This document shows, one piece after another, positions 1 through 9,604 of a DNA stretch of 64,000 nucleotides (positions are counted from its first letter, which is position 1; every line of letters begins with the position of its first letter). The position numbers were made by a program, and so were the translations under genes. Location: contig CAZYQW010000121.1 of the NCBI GenBank assembly GCA_964649825.1, positions 67,077-131,076 on the forward strand, read 5' to 3'. The stretch comes from CAZYQW01 sp964649825 (lineage in GTDB: Bacteria > Planctomycetota > B15-G4 > JADJEK01). The notes below the pieces were generated by a model. The model searched no databases and was not told the origin of the DNA. It saw nothing but the letters and a program-made list of their open reading frames with translations.

Positions 1-1
1 C

Positions 2-847
2 GTTCGCAAGTACACGGACTCTACCGGGACGGAATCCGCGTCTTACGTCGAGGAGTTCATCCAGGGACCGGACAATCGGTTCGCGCTGTCTCTGCTCGCG
101 TTGAACGGGTTGGTGCCATCCCAGATGAACGCGGCCGAGTACGGAGCGTTCCAACAGTTGACCGCCCTCGCCAGTTCGGGCCGGGGCAAGTATCTCGCAA
201 AGGTGCGTGATTTTCGCATCCGTGACGTGGAGCTCTTCTTCGCGAACTACGAGTTCGTCGTTTTCGACGCGAGCGAGGTCGTGGCCGGGCGCACCGTCCA
301 GGTCGCGAACGTTCAGCCGCGTCACGCCGATCGACCGTCGTACGTGATCTGGATCGACCTCGAGACCCTGGTGGTGCTCAAGTATCGGGAATACCTGCCG
401 GGCGGCGCATTGACGGCAGAGATGGAGGTCCTCGAGATCGAATTCGCGCCGGATCTTTCGAACGTGGAGTTCGCTTCCCAACCGGTGCAGACCGAGATCG
501 ATCCGACCCAAGCCGCTTCCCTCGTGAGCTTCCCCGTGTTCGAGCTGAGCTACCTTCCGGAGGGTTTCATCCTCGCTTCGACTCGCCTTGGCGCCGCCGG
601 ACAGCCGGTCCTGATTCGGTCCTACACGGACGGGGTCCAGGAGATTTTCTTCGCGCAGCATCCGTCGCTCACGGCGGCGGTCTCGGGGGCCGAGGGGTTC
701 GCGCGAATGATCCTGCATGATGTCTATGGCGCGGCGACCGACGTGTCGGTGACCATGGAAGGCGTCGACCTCCACCTGCGCACGAAGCTCGATCCGAACG
801 AAGCGGCGTTGGTTTGCGACTCCCTCCAGCGGGTCGACGTTCCCTGA
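2..847 (+). CDS. RseB/MucB- or LolA-like envelope protein, 5' truncated by window edge
   Basis: The reading frame is open from the first bases of the window, so the gene begins upstream; a TTG at 101 is not needed as a start. About 281 residues are visible. The N-terminal part reads as a LolA/RseB-type beta-sheet domain, with a substrate-like stretch (WIDLETLVVLKYREYLPGG) typical of outer-membrane lipoprotein-sorting folds. The C-terminal part (SYLPEGFILAS, then a YTDGVQEIFF block) resembles the C-terminal domain of RseB/MucB, which senses envelope signals and binds the anti-sigma factor RseA. The fold assignment rests on motif resemblance only. A sigma-E-type sigma factor and anti-sigma gene would be expected just upstream, outside the window. 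It converges on the next gene with 139 bases between. Confidence 0.6.
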   Translation, partial: VRKYTDSTGTESASYVEEFIQGPDNRFALSLLALNGLVPSQMNAAEYGAFQQLTALASSGRGKYLAKVRDFRIRDVELFFANYEFVVFDASEVVAGRTVQVANVQPRHADRPSYVIWIDLETLVVLKYREYLPGGALTAEMEVLEIEFAPDLSNVEFASQPVQTEIDPTQAASLVSFPVFELSYLPEGFILASTRLGAAGQPVLIRSYTDGVQEIFFAQHPSLTAAVSGAEGFARMILHDVYGAATDVSVTMEGVDLHLRTKLDPNEAALVCDSLQRVDVP

Positions 848-986
848 ACCCCGACCGCCCTCTACGGTCTTCTCCCGTCGTCTTCTCCCGGCGCACGAAC
901 GAAAGCGCTGTCCTTCCCGCCGTCAACGACGAGAAGAGCAGCCTCCACGAGATTCGAGTGGTTCTTCGTCGCTCTCGCGGGGTGCT

Positions 987-2480
987 TCAGTTCGCTTCCG
1001 GAGTGCGGCTGTAGTTCGCGAGCACGTATTCCTTCCAGTGCTTGTCGATGTCCTCGCCGGTCCAGCCGAACACCTGTCGCAACGTCTCTTCCGAGCTCCC
1101 CTGGTACTTCCGCAGGTCTGCGATGAACGTGCGGAACTTCTCGTTATGCTCCCGCATGAGGAAGTCGACGAGGCTCCATGACTTCGCGAGGTCGGCGAAA
1201 TCGAGCTGGTTCAGCGATTTGGAGACCAGCTCGGCGAACGGATGGGCGTCGTCGAGCGCGCCGTCGATGATGTCGAAGCAGACGAGCTGGTAGGCGCCAT
1301 CCGAGTTCTTGTCGGCGACCTCGATGTCGTTGGCGTACTTCGTGTTGGTCGAGCAGTAGACCGAGTTCGCCCCGAACTCGGTCACGGACGTGTACGCGGC
1401 GAAGCCCTCCGACAGCCACGGCGGTGCCACGCCGGCCGATCGCCAGACGATGTACGCCTGACCCACCCAGTGCGCGACCGCGCGCTCGTACGGTGTCTCG
1501 CCTTCTTCACGCGCGGCGAGCGGCTTGTTCGGGACGATCATGCCACCGCCGTCCTTGAAGAAGCGCTTGTCTTCGGCATCCCAATCCGTGACTTTGTTCT
1601 TGTCCATCCAGTCGATGAGGTCGACGTAGGTGCCCTTCTGCTTGACGTGGAACATGAGGAACGTGCCCTGCCAGTGACGGAAGGCTGGGTCGAGCGCGAA
1701 GAGCTTGTTGCACTGGACGTAGAGCCGTTCGGCGAGCTCGATGTGCTTCAGCACCTCGGCCATCGGAAGCTGGCATCGCAACGAGAAGTGCTCGCTCGTC
1801 GCGACGGAGAACCGCGCCCCGAAGAAGTCCTCGAGCTCCTGCGCGACCGTCTCGTCCGCGGCCTGGTTCGTCTTGATCGGTTCGAGGAACGGGGCCACGT
1901 CTCCGGACACGTCGCCGATCCCGGCCATCGGATCGTTCGCGTCGGAACGCGACGTCTTCTTCTTGGCGCCGCTGCCCGACGCTGCGGCACGCTCCTTCGC
2001 CTGGCGCTTCCGTTCCTCCTCCTTCTGCTTCCGATCGGTTTCGGCGAGATCCCGCTTGGTCACCCACTTGTCGTCCACGCGCACGTAGCCGAGCTCCTCG
2101 CGGGCGGCTTCGTTGTCCTCGTCAACGTTCAACACCTCGCGGTAGACCTTCCGCGATTCGCGGTTCAGCCGGTTCTCATCGCACCATTCCGCCAGCTCGA
2201 TCAGCGCGCGGGAGTCGTTCCGATCGACCGCTTCCCAGAGGTCTTTGAACTCCTGGGCCGGCGTCTTGCCCTTCTCGATCTTGACGATCTCTGACCGCTT
2301 GATGTCGACCGGACCGAACTTCGTTTGCACGGTCACCTGATCGTCGGTCTCCGCGATGATCTGGCCATCGATCCTCCGGCCGTCCTTTTTGACCACGGTG
2401 TCGGCAACGAGGTCGGGCACGAGTGCCACGACGAGAAGGAATCCGGAGACGATCCCGAAGGTTCCAGGTCGTCGCAACAT
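987..2480 (-). CDS. Secreted protein, N-terminal small beta domain plus degenerate peptidase-MA-like region
   Basis: A 497-residue protein. The start is placed at the ATG at 2480, in front of a signal peptide (MLRRPGTFGIVSGFLLVVAL...), with AGAGAGGG upstream; the 26 residues of open frame before it look non-coding. Residues about 30-75 form a small domain (KKDGRRIDGQIIAE, VQTKFGPVDIKRSEI) shared with the next gene downstream in coordinates. A Lys/Glu/Arg-rich coiled segment follows near residues 140-190. The C-terminal half has the layout of planctomycete peptidase-MA-like or DUF1570 proteins (AVAHWVGQAYIVW, then WLSEGFAAY), but the expected HExxH zinc site is not present, so catalysis is doubtful. 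It is a paralogue of the 2602-4110 gene and probably acts outside the cytoplasm. Function is unknown. Confidence 0.85.
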   Translation of the reverse strand: MLRRPGTFGIVSGFLLVVALVPDLVADTVVKKDGRRIDGQIIAETDDQVTVQTKFGPVDIKRSEIVKIEKGKTPAQEFKDLWEAVDRNDSRALIELAEWCDENRLNRESRKVYREVLNVDEDNEAAREELGYVRVDDKWVTKRDLAETDRKQKEEERKRQAKERAAASGSGAKKKTSRSDANDPMAGIGDVSGDVAPFLEPIKTNQAADETVAQELEDFFGARFSVATSEHFSLRCQLPMAEVLKHIELAERLYVQCNKLFALDPAFRHWQGTFLMFHVKQKGTYVDLIDWMDKNKVTDWDAEDKRFFKDGGGMIVPNKPLAAREEGETPYERAVAHWVGQAYIVWRSAGVAPPWLSEGFAAYTSVTEFGANSVYCSTNTKYANDIEVADKNSDGAYQLVCFDIIDGALDDAHPFAELVSKSLNQLDFADLAKSWSLVDFLMREHNEKFRTFIADLRKYQGSSEETLRQVFGWTGEDIDKHWKEYVLANYSRTPEAN

Positions 2481-2529
2481 GTTTGCAGCCCTCTCTTTTC
2501 GATGGTCATCGGGAGCGGTTCGATACGGG

Positions 2530-2558
2530 ATTATAGTACGAGCGCGGGTCGTGAACAA
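2530..2558 (-). promoter_or_regulatory. Sigma-70-type promoter for the 987-2480 gene
   Basis: On the minus strand the -35-like hexamer TTGTTC (2558-2553) is separated by 17 bases from a perfect TATAAT (2535-2530). The start codon lies 50 bases downstream. TATAAT is rare in sequence this GC-rich, which adds weight. The same TTGTTC hexamer recurs in front of argS. Confidence 0.65.
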
Positions 2559-2601
2559 CGCGCCCGACCTCTCCCATCGATCTCGGAGACTCCTCGAACC
2601 G

Positions 2602-4110
2602 TCAATCCTCGATCGGGGGATGGGGACGCAGATTGGCCTTGGCCCATTCCTCGAACTCTGCCTCGAGGTGGTCGGCGGTCTCCTGGAACGCCAATTCGAA
2701 CGCCTCGGGCTCCGAGGTCCGGACCCGCATCGCGAACTTCTCCTGGTACACCGCGCGGCAGTAGGCCACGAACTCCTTGGGGCGCGTCTCCATGAGGTAG
2801 AACGTGAGGAAGTACGCCTTGACGATCTCGCGCGCCGTGATCTCCTCGGCGATCTTCTCCTTGAAGTCTCCGATCCGGGGGAGGTCGGCGCGGAACGCGG
2901 GGTCCACGCACTGCTTGTACCAGGCGGCGAAATCCTGCAGCTTGATGTCCCACTTCTCGATGTGCTCGTAGCCCGTGTATTCGGTGATCGAGAGGGTTCG
3001 GAACCCGTTCATCTTCCCCTCGTAGTAGTGCGAGATGCCGGACTCCACCCAACCGGGCATCGCGCCGCCGCGCTTGAAGCGCCGGATCATCAGGTTGCCG
3101 TTGTAGTGGTGGATGAACCCGAGCAGGCTCGTCATCCTCGATCCGCCCCCCTTGAGATGGCGTCCCATCGAAGCGACGATCAGAGGCCGCGGGAAGAAGA
3201 TGGGGAACGAGAACGCGTCGACGTACCGGTCGTTGATGTTCGTCGGCGGGTTGTAGAGCTTGTGCATGTAGCCGCCCGGCTCCGCGAACTTCGTCACCAT
3301 GTCGGGCTCGGGGAGGACGTAGACCGGGATCGGATAGAAGTCCATGATGTTCTCTTCGATCTCGTCCGGCTGGAAGAACTGCGAGAAGTGAGCGAACGCC
3401 GCCTCGAGCGACTCGAGAACCTCGATCTGCTCCGGCTCGTCGAGGAGGGATCGAAGCGCGTAGTGCTCGGACTCGCGAATCTCGAGATCGACCCCGAGGA
3501 TGGGGAGCATGTTCTCCTGCGCCTGCAGGGTGTAGATCTCCTTCCAACGTAGCCATTGTCCGTTGTAGAGCTCGAATCCCTGCAGCCGCTTGGCCGTGTC
3601 CTCCTTGATCCACTTGCCCTTGTAGAGGACGCGGCCGCGCTCCTTCATCTGATCGGTCAAGTCGGCCTTGTAGGCCTCGACTTCCTCTGGCGTGGCGAAC
3701 CACTGCCCGTCGAACGAGACGTGGCCGAGCGCTTCACGCGCCCCGAGGTGGTTGGGATCGTGCGCGACGACCTGCTCCAGGATCTCCTTGTGCTCCTTCT
3801 TGAGCTTCTGCGCCTCCGCGTACAACGCGACCTCGTACAGCTTGGCGGCGTCGGTCCCGGCCGCGACCAGACGAGCCTTCACCTCCTCCTTGGGGAGCCG
3901 CTGATACTCGATGCTCTCGATCTTCGACCGCTCGATCGTCATCGAGCCGAACTTCGTCTGCACCGAGATCGTCGATCCGCTGTCGGTCAGGATCTTCCCC
4001 TCGATCTTCTGACCCGACTTCAGGTGGATGACGTCGGCGCTCGCGGAAGATGCGGCGACGAGGACCAGGAGGATCGTGAGCAGGATCGAAGTCGCATTGG
4101 GGCGGTGCAT
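2602..4110 (-). CDS. Secreted protein with N-terminal small beta domain, paralogue of the neighbouring gene
   Basis: A 502-residue protein with a clear signal peptide (SILLTILLVLVAASSASA). Two ATGs are adjacent; the one at 4110 is preferred because GAGG sits 7 bases before it, against 4 for the ATG at 4113. The N-terminal domain (HLKSGQKIEGKILTD, VQTKFGSMTIERSKIESIE) closely parallels the same region of the 987-2480 gene. The middle repeats the form x-GKWIKED / YNGQWLRWKEI, which looks like short repeated units. The C-terminal part (GGAMPGWVESGISHYYEG) resembles the glutamate-zincin-like region of its neighbour, again without an HExxH motif. The two genes are tandem on the same strand, 121 bases apart, so they probably arose by duplication. 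Function is unknown. Confidence 0.85.
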   Translation of the reverse strand: MHRPNATSILLTILLVLVAASSASADVIHLKSGQKIEGKILTDSGSTISVQTKFGSMTIERSKIESIEYQRLPKEEVKARLVAAGTDAAKLYEVALYAEAQKLKKEHKEILEQVVAHDPNHLGAREALGHVSFDGQWFATPEEVEAYKADLTDQMKERGRVLYKGKWIKEDTAKRLQGFELYNGQWLRWKEIYTLQAQENMLPILGVDLEIRESEHYALRSLLDEPEQIEVLESLEAAFAHFSQFFQPDEIEENIMDFYPIPVYVLPEPDMVTKFAEPGGYMHKLYNPPTNINDRYVDAFSFPIFFPRPLIVASMGRHLKGGGSRMTSLLGFIHHYNGNLMIRRFKRGGAMPGWVESGISHYYEGKMNGFRTLSITEYTGYEHIEKWDIKLQDFAAWYKQCVDPAFRADLPRIGDFKEKIAEEITAREIVKAYFLTFYLMETRPKEFVAYCRAVYQEKFAMRVRTSEPEAFELAFQETADHLEAEFEEWAKANLRPHPPIED

Positions 4111-4359
4111 CATGGTTCCTCGCTGGAGCCTCGGGGGGTCGCGGGGTCGTGCGTCACGAGTCGCTCCCCGGGATCACCGCATGGGACGGTAAACGGCGGA
4201 GGTTTCTTCCGCAACGCTTGGTCGGCGCGCCACTGCTTCTCGCCGCCGAGCTCGTCGCCGGGTGCCGGTGCCGCGGCGAGTCCCCGGCCACGCTCGTCAG
4301 AGATGTACGGCCGAGGTGGTTCCCGCGCGGATACAATTTGGCACTGCTGACTTCCATCT

Positions 4360-7300
4360 ATGGAACGACCCGTGAACAGCCCGCGGACAGGGACGCCATC
4401 GGACGACGCGACGGCCGTCGATCCGTACCGGCTCGAGCGCGTTCTCGGCCACGGCGCAAGTGGCTGGGTCTACGCCAGTCGGCACGGCGACCGGCCGGTC
4501 GCCGTCAAGCGCTGTACACCCCAGTACCGTGCGGCCGCGGCGCAGGAAGCGGCCACGCTGGCCGGGATCTGGTTTCCGGGAGTCGTGCAGCTCCTCGATG
4601 CAACGGTCGATCCGGTCGATGGTTCGTTTCTGGCGGTGTTCGAGCTGATCGAGGGTCCGGACATCCTCGCCGCGACGGAGCACCTGGAACTTTCGGCCAT
4701 CGCGAAGCTGTTCGCCGACGTGCTCCGCGCCCTGGCCTTCGTGCACCGACGCGGCCTCGTCCACCGAGATTTGAAGCCTCAGAACCTCCTCGTCAGTGAG
4801 CGGGGCGGCGTGAAGTGCGCGACTTTGATCGACTTCGGTCTCGCCCGCCCGCCGCGCACCGCGGGGGCGGTCGGGGGAACGCTCGCGTACCTGGCCCCCG
4901 AAGTGCTGGCCGGCGAACCGGCTCAGGTCCGATCGGATCTCTACTCGCTCGGAATCGTCCTCTACCAGTGCTTGGCGCGCACGCTCCCCAGCGTGGGCCT
5001 TCAGGGAGTGGAAGTCCTGCGTCTCCATGGGCAGGACGTGCGGCTTCCCGACGATTCCGCACGCACGCTTCCCCCGGAGCTCGTCGACCTGGTGCACTCG
5101 TTGCTGCGGCGTGATCCGACCCTGCGGCCGGGTTCGGCCGACGAGGTCCTCGACTCGCTGGCGCGCGCGGTCGGCGAGCCGCTGCCGCTGGAGACGACTC
5201 AGACGATCGAAGGACGCATCCGGTCCCTGGAGTTTCCGCTGCCGGCGCGTCTTCGCGAGCAGATCCGCGACCATGGCCTCGGACGCGGCGCGCTGGCCGT
5301 GACGCTGCCTCCTGGGTCCGAGGTGTGGCTCCGCAAGCTCCGGATCGAGTGGGCCGCCGCGAATCGAACCGTCTGCCTCCTCCGGCTCGGCGCGGGCGAC
5401 CCCGCTCCCGAGGTCGTCGCGGGGCGTCCTCCCGCGTCGGTGGTCCTCGTCCATTGCGTCGGCGTGCTGGATGAGCGGGACGAGGCGCTCGTTCGCGACC
5501 TCGTCGACGCTGCGGCCGCGACCCAGGACTCGGCGGTCATCGTCGCGATCGAGGATGACCTTCCTCTTCCGGCGTGCCTCGCCGACTCCGCGCTTCCCCG
5601 CCTCGAGCTGCCGCGACCGGATCGCGAGGAGGTCGAACGCGTCGTGAAGGAGGCGCTCGGAGTCGACCTGGGCGAGGTCGAGCTGAGCCGACTCCGGGTT
5701 CTCTCCGACTACTCGGCGCTCTCCGTGCGCGATGGGCTCGGGGCGATGCTCCGAGCCGGGATCTTGGTCGAGGAGTCCGGCCAACCTCAATGGAACCGGA
5801 GCGCGCGCCGAATCCAGACGGCCGCCCCGACGAACCGAACGCGCGCCCGCCGCGCGGTCGTTGGACTCTCCGATCCGGAGCGGTCCGTGCTGAGGCTCCT
5901 CTCGCTCGCGCGAATCCCCATCGCGGCGGCGATCGTCGAAGGTTGGCATCTCCACGGCGGCACGGAGCGTCTCGACGGGGTCTTGGGCGACCTTCTTGCG
6001 AAGGGACTCGTTCAACCGGATGAGCGGACCGGGCGGATCGCGCTTGCCTCGGCCGCGCTCGCGGAAGAGGTTCGCAGCGGCTTCGACGGCGAGGCGCGTC
6101 GCGAATGGACGGCGCGTCTCGGCCGGGCGGTCCGGAGCGAGGGTGCGGATGATCCCGAGCGGCTCGCCGAGGCGGGCTGGCTCTTGAGCGCGGCCGGCGA
6201 ACACCGCGAGGCTTCCGAGGCGATCGTCGAAGCGGGCCGGCGGCTGCGCCGCGCGGGACGGACGCGCGAAGCGCGCGCCTACCTGGAGCCCTGCCTCGAG
6301 ACGTCGGCCGACCCGATCGATCGCGCCCGCGTGCTGCGTTGGATCGCCGACTGCGTCTCGCTGGAGGGACAGAACGACGCGGCCTTGGCGCTGATCGAAC
6401 AGGCCGTCCGGCTGGATGCGGATCCGGAGGATCTCGGCGCCTGCTTCGCGATCGCGGCGCGGAGCCACGACCGAAACGGCAACGCGTCGGCCGCCGCGGA
6501 GGCGATCGAACGGGGTCTCGCGGTCGCCGGGATCAGCGGCACGACTCGCGCGTTGCTGCTCACGACCCGCTCGATGCTGCTCCGGAATCAGTCGCGGATG
6601 GAGGCGGCGCGGGAGGCGGCCGAGGAGGCGTTGCTCGCGGCCGGGCCGGCTCCGTCCCTCGAGCGCGGCGCCGCGTTGATGACGTTCGCGAACGCCTCGG
6701 CGTATCTCGGACGGATCGAGGCAGCCGTCGACGCGTACCGCGCGGCGGAAGAGCTCGGCCACGTCCTCGACCGGCCGGACATGTCCGCGATGGCCGTCGC
6801 CAACCTCGGCCGGTTGCTGCTCGAGAACGGCCGGTTCCGTGAGACGGTCGAGACCCTGCAGCCGTTGCTCGACCGGCTCGAGCGAGGTGGCGACCTCCGG
6901 CACGGAGAGAACGTCCTCCAACAGTTGATCCTCGCCAAGACGGGGCTCGGCGACATCGTGGCGTGCCGTCAACTTGGCCTGAAGGGGCGGAGCTTCTTCG
7001 GCCGCCATTCGTCGCGACAGAACCATGCATTGTTCCTCGCCGCCGTCGCCGCGGCGGAGCTGCGCGCCGGCAACTTGAACGAAGCGGAGCGGCTGATTCG
7101 GGAGAGCATCGAGATTCGAGCGGAGGTCGGTTCGGCGGCCGTGCAAGCCTTCGCCTGGATCGAGCTGGCGCGGATCGAGAGCTGGGCGGGGCGCGCCGAT
7201 GCGGCGCGACGCACGCTCGTACGGGCTTCGCGTCAGGCGCGCCGATCCGGTCAGGTGGACGTTTGCGTGAACGCGTCGGTCGTGCTGGCCGATCTTCGTC

Positions 7301-9498
7301 TCGAGGGGCGCCGGTTCGCTGCGGCGCGCCGAGCGGCGCAGCGCGCGTGGGATGCATCCACTCGGATCGAGTCCCCTCTCCTCCTGGCGATGTCGGCGGT
7401 GCGCCTGGCGCGGGCGTGTTTCGGGACGGGTGATCCGGCCGAGGCGAGCCGCGTCGCCGACGAGGCGCTCGAGCGCGTGAGCTCGGTCGAGGGCGTTTCG
7501 ATTCCCCTCCTGCGCGCGCTGCGAGCGCGATGCCGGCGGTTCGACGACGAAGGCGCGGAAAGCGAGTTCGGTTCCGCGCTCAAGTCGCTGTCGGTGGAGG
7601 GACACGCCGCCGAACGCGCGACCGTCGTTCGTTGGCGCTCGGAGTGGCGTCTGCGCGGCCTCGAGCCGGACGGCGACGCCAAACGCGCCGACGTGCGTCG
7701 CGCGGTGGTCCGCCTTTCCGGGGTTCGCTCCGACCTCGAGGAGTGTCGCGCGATCGCGGGGTCGCTCTCGCTTTCCCTCGGCGCGACGCGGGTCGACGAA
7801 CTCGCGCGGGAGCTCGACGAGGTCGAATCACGGTTCCGGTCCGAGTCGAAGCCGAGCTCCGGCATCGCCCGGCACGTCACCTCGATGGAGCGGTTGCTCG
7901 AGGTGAACAAGGCGTTGAACTCCGAGCTCGATCCGCGCCGCCTGTTGAACCTGATCCTGGACGAGGCGATCACTCTCTGCGGCGCCCGGCGCGGGTTCCT
8001 CATCCTGGTCAAGGGCGTGAAGATGGAAGTGCGCGTGGCACGGAACTTCGCGGAGCAGGACATCCAACACCCCGAGTTCCAGTTCAGCCGTTCCGTGGCG
8101 CGCCGGGTCGCGCTGTCGGGAGAAGCGGTCAAAGCGTCGAACGCGCTCCACGATCCGCTCTTTCGATCGATCGACTCGATCGCGCAACTGAAGATCACAT
8201 CGATCCTCTGCGTGCCGCTGCGTGCGCGCGATCAGCTCCTCGGCAGCATCTATCTCGACCACCCGGACGTCGTCGACCGGTTCGACGACGTGGACCTCGA
8301 ACACCTCACCGACTTTGCCGCGGCCGCGGGGATTGCGCTCGAACGAGCGCAGCTCTACCAGGAGAACATGGAGCGGGCGGAAGCGCTGGCATCGGCGAAG
8401 CAGGAGATCGAGCGTCTGAACGCCGCGCTCGTGAAGCAGGTCGAAGAGCAGGCGCGCGAGCTCGACGCGACCAAGGACACGCTCATGGCGGAACGTCGAG
8501 CGGCGGCGCGGCGTTACGACTACCACAACATCGTGACGCAGAGCGCGAGCATGCAGGATGTCCTGAAACTGCTCGACCGGATCACCGAGACGGAGCTGCC
8601 GGTCCTCATCCAAGGGGAGAGCGGCACCGGGAAGGAGCTCGTGGCGCGAGCCGTCCATTACAACGGCCCGCGCGCTCACCAGAACTTCGTGTCGGTGAAC
8701 TGCGCGGCCATGGCCGAACCGCTGATCGAGGCCGAGCTCTTCGGGTACGTGAAGGGCGCGTTCACCGGGGCGGACCGCGATCGCAAGGGGCTCTTCGAGG
8801 TCGCCGATCAGGGAACGCTCTTCCTCGACGAGATCGGCGACATGAGCCTCGAGGTCCAGAAGAGGCTGCTGCGAGTGGTCCAGTACGGTGAGTTCCACCG
8901 CGTCGGCGGCAAGGAGACGGTTCGAGTGAACGTTCGCATCATCTCCGCGACGCACCGCGACCTGCGCAAGCTGATTCAGGAGGGTCAGTTTCGCGAGGAC
9001 CTCTACTACCGCCTGAACGTGGCGCCGGTCACGCTCCCGCCGCTCCGGGAACGGGTCGGTGACGTTCCACTCCTCATCCGGCACTTCACCGCGGAGCTCG
9101 AGCGCTCTGGACTCTCGGCCGACCGCCGTTACTCGCGTGACGCCATGGCCGCCCTCGAGCGCCATACTTGGCCGGGAAACGTGCGCGAAGTCCAGAACGA
9201 GGTGAAGCGCCTTCTCCTGCTGCCGTCCGACCGGTCCAGCATCGAGTTCGAAGACCTCCCCGAAGTGATTAGAGGTCATGGTGTTACGGGCGCGCCTCCG
9301 GCGAGTCGTCCGTTGAAGGAAGCCGTCGAACAGTACGAGCGCGAGATCGTGCGGACGACCCTCGACGCCGTCGGGGGAAACAAGTCCGAAGCCGCCCGTC
9401 GGCTCGGGGTTTCCGTCCGTGGGCTCTACAAGATCCTGGAACGTATCGGCCTCGCCGACGTTCCCGGGGCGGGCCGCCGTCCCAACCGAGGTGCGTGA
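4360..9498 (+). CDS. Ser/Thr protein kinase - TPR - GAF - sigma-54 AAA+ - Fis HTH fusion regulator
   Basis: A 1712-residue protein joining two signalling modes. Residues about 23-270 are a Hanks-type kinase: glycine loop GHGASGWV (30-37), HRDLKPQN (135-142) and DFG (158-160), followed by APE. Residues about 280-560 are a poorly conserved region, possibly a worn STAND/AAA-like ATPase. About 590-1010 is alpha-helical and TPR-like. A GAF domain occupies about 1172-1330 and a short coiled coil follows. The sigma-54 activator core has Walker A GESGTGKE (1419-1426), GAFTGA (1466-1471) and Walker B LFLDEIGD (about 1487-1494). A Fis-type helix-turn-helix closes the protein (GGNKSEAARRLGVSVRGLYK, from 1672). 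The intact GAFTGA loop argues that it contacts sigma-54 RNA polymerase and works as an enhancer-binding activator. What signal reaches the kinase and GAF parts cannot be told. The gene stands alone, divergent from the gene to its left. Confidence 0.95.
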   Translation: MERPVNSPRTGTPSDDATAVDPYRLERVLGHGASGWVYASRHGDRPVAVKRCTPQYRAAAAQEAATLAGIWFPGVVQLLDATVDPVDGSFLAVFELIEGPDILAATEHLELSAIAKLFADVLRALAFVHRRGLVHRDLKPQNLLVSERGGVKCATLIDFGLARPPRTAGAVGGTLAYLAPEVLAGEPAQVRSDLYSLGIVLYQCLARTLPSVGLQGVEVLRLHGQDVRLPDDSARTLPPELVDLVHSLLRRDPTLRPGSADEVLDSLARAVGEPLPLETTQTIEGRIRSLEFPLPARLREQIRDHGLGRGALAVTLPPGSEVWLRKLRIEWAAANRTVCLLRLGAGDPAPEVVAGRPPASVVLVHCVGVLDERDEALVRDLVDAAAATQDSAVIVAIEDDLPLPACLADSALPRLELPRPDREEVERVVKEALGVDLGEVELSRLRVLSDYSALSVRDGLGAMLRAGILVEESGQPQWNRSARRIQTAAPTNRTRARRAVVGLSDPERSVLRLLSLARIPIAAAIVEGWHLHGGTERLDGVLGDLLAKGLVQPDERTGRIALASAALAEEVRSGFDGEARREWTARLGRAVRSEGADDPERLAEAGWLLSAAGEHREASEAIVEAGRRLRRAGRTREARAYLEPCLETSADPIDRARVLRWIADCVSLEGQNDAALALIEQAVRLDADPEDLGACFAIAARSHDRNGNASAAAEAIERGLAVAGISGTTRALLLTTRSMLLRNQSRMEAAREAAEEALLAAGPAPSLERGAALMTFANASAYLGRIEAAVDAYRAAEELGHVLDRPDMSAMAVANLGRLLLENGRFRETVETLQPLLDRLERGGDLRHGENVLQQLILAKTGLGDIVACRQLGLKGRSFFGRHSSRQNHALFLAAVAAAELRAGNLNEAERLIRESIEIRAEVGSAAVQAFAWIELARIESWAGRADAARRTLVRASRQARRSGQVDVCVNASVVLADLRLEGRRFAAARRAAQRAWDASTRIESPLLLAMSAVRLARACFGTGDPAEASRVADEALERVSSVEGVSIPLLRALRARCRRFDDEGAESEFGSALKSLSVEGHAAERATVVRWRSEWRLRGLEPDGDAKRADVRRAVVRLSGVRSDLEECRAIAGSLSLSLGATRVDELARELDEVESRFRSESKPSSGIARHVTSMERLLEVNKALNSELDPRRLLNLILDEAITLCGARRGFLILVKGVKMEVRVARNFAEQDIQHPEFQFSRSVARRVALSGEAVKASNALHDPLFRSIDSIAQLKITSILCVPLRARDQLLGSIYLDHPDVVDRFDDVDLEHLTDFAAAAGIALERAQLYQENMERAEALASAKQEIERLNAALVKQVEEQARELDATKDTLMAERRAAARRYDYHNIVTQSASMQDVLKLLDRITETELPVLIQGESGTGKELVARAVHYNGPRAHQNFVSVNCAAMAEPLIEAELFGYVKGAFTGADRDRKGLFEVADQGTLFLDEIGDMSLEVQKRLLRVVQYGEFHRVGGKETVRVNVRIISATHRDLRKLIQEGQFREDLYYRLNVAPVTLPPLRERVGDVPLLIRHFTAELERSGLSADRRYSRDAMAALERHTWPGNVREVQNEVKRLLLLPSDRSSIEFEDLPEVIRGHGVTGAPPASRPLKEAVEQYEREIVRTTLDAVGGNKSEAARRLGVSVRGLYKILERIGLADVPGAGRRPNRGA

Positions 9499-9545
9499 CG
9501 CGAGTTTCTCCCAGCGCGGTCCGATAAGTGCGGATATCATCCCGA

Positions 9546-9575
9546 GTGGAGGAGAGGTTCGGGGCTCTGCTCCAC
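9546..9575 (+). terminator. Inverted repeat after the kinase gene
   Basis: GTGGAG (9546-9551) pairs with CTCCAC (9570-9575), and after one mismatch AGAG pairs with CTCT, leaving a GTTCGGGG loop. It lies 47 bases after the kinase stop and 29 before the next start. No T-run follows, so it could be a terminator or a leader hairpin of the next gene. Confidence 0.4.
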
Positions 9576-9604
9576 CTCCCGCCAAGGAAGCAGCGTGAGG
9601 CGCC

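Noticed and set aside
4332..4337. TACAAT as the -10 of the kinase fusion promoter
   Set aside because: Five of six matches but no -35 at 16-18 bases; too weak to list.
4297..7605. 1102-residue open frame on the minus strand opposite the kinase fusion gene
   Set aside because: Arg/Gly-rich translation with no family motifs; a mirror of the codon bias of the real plus-strand gene.
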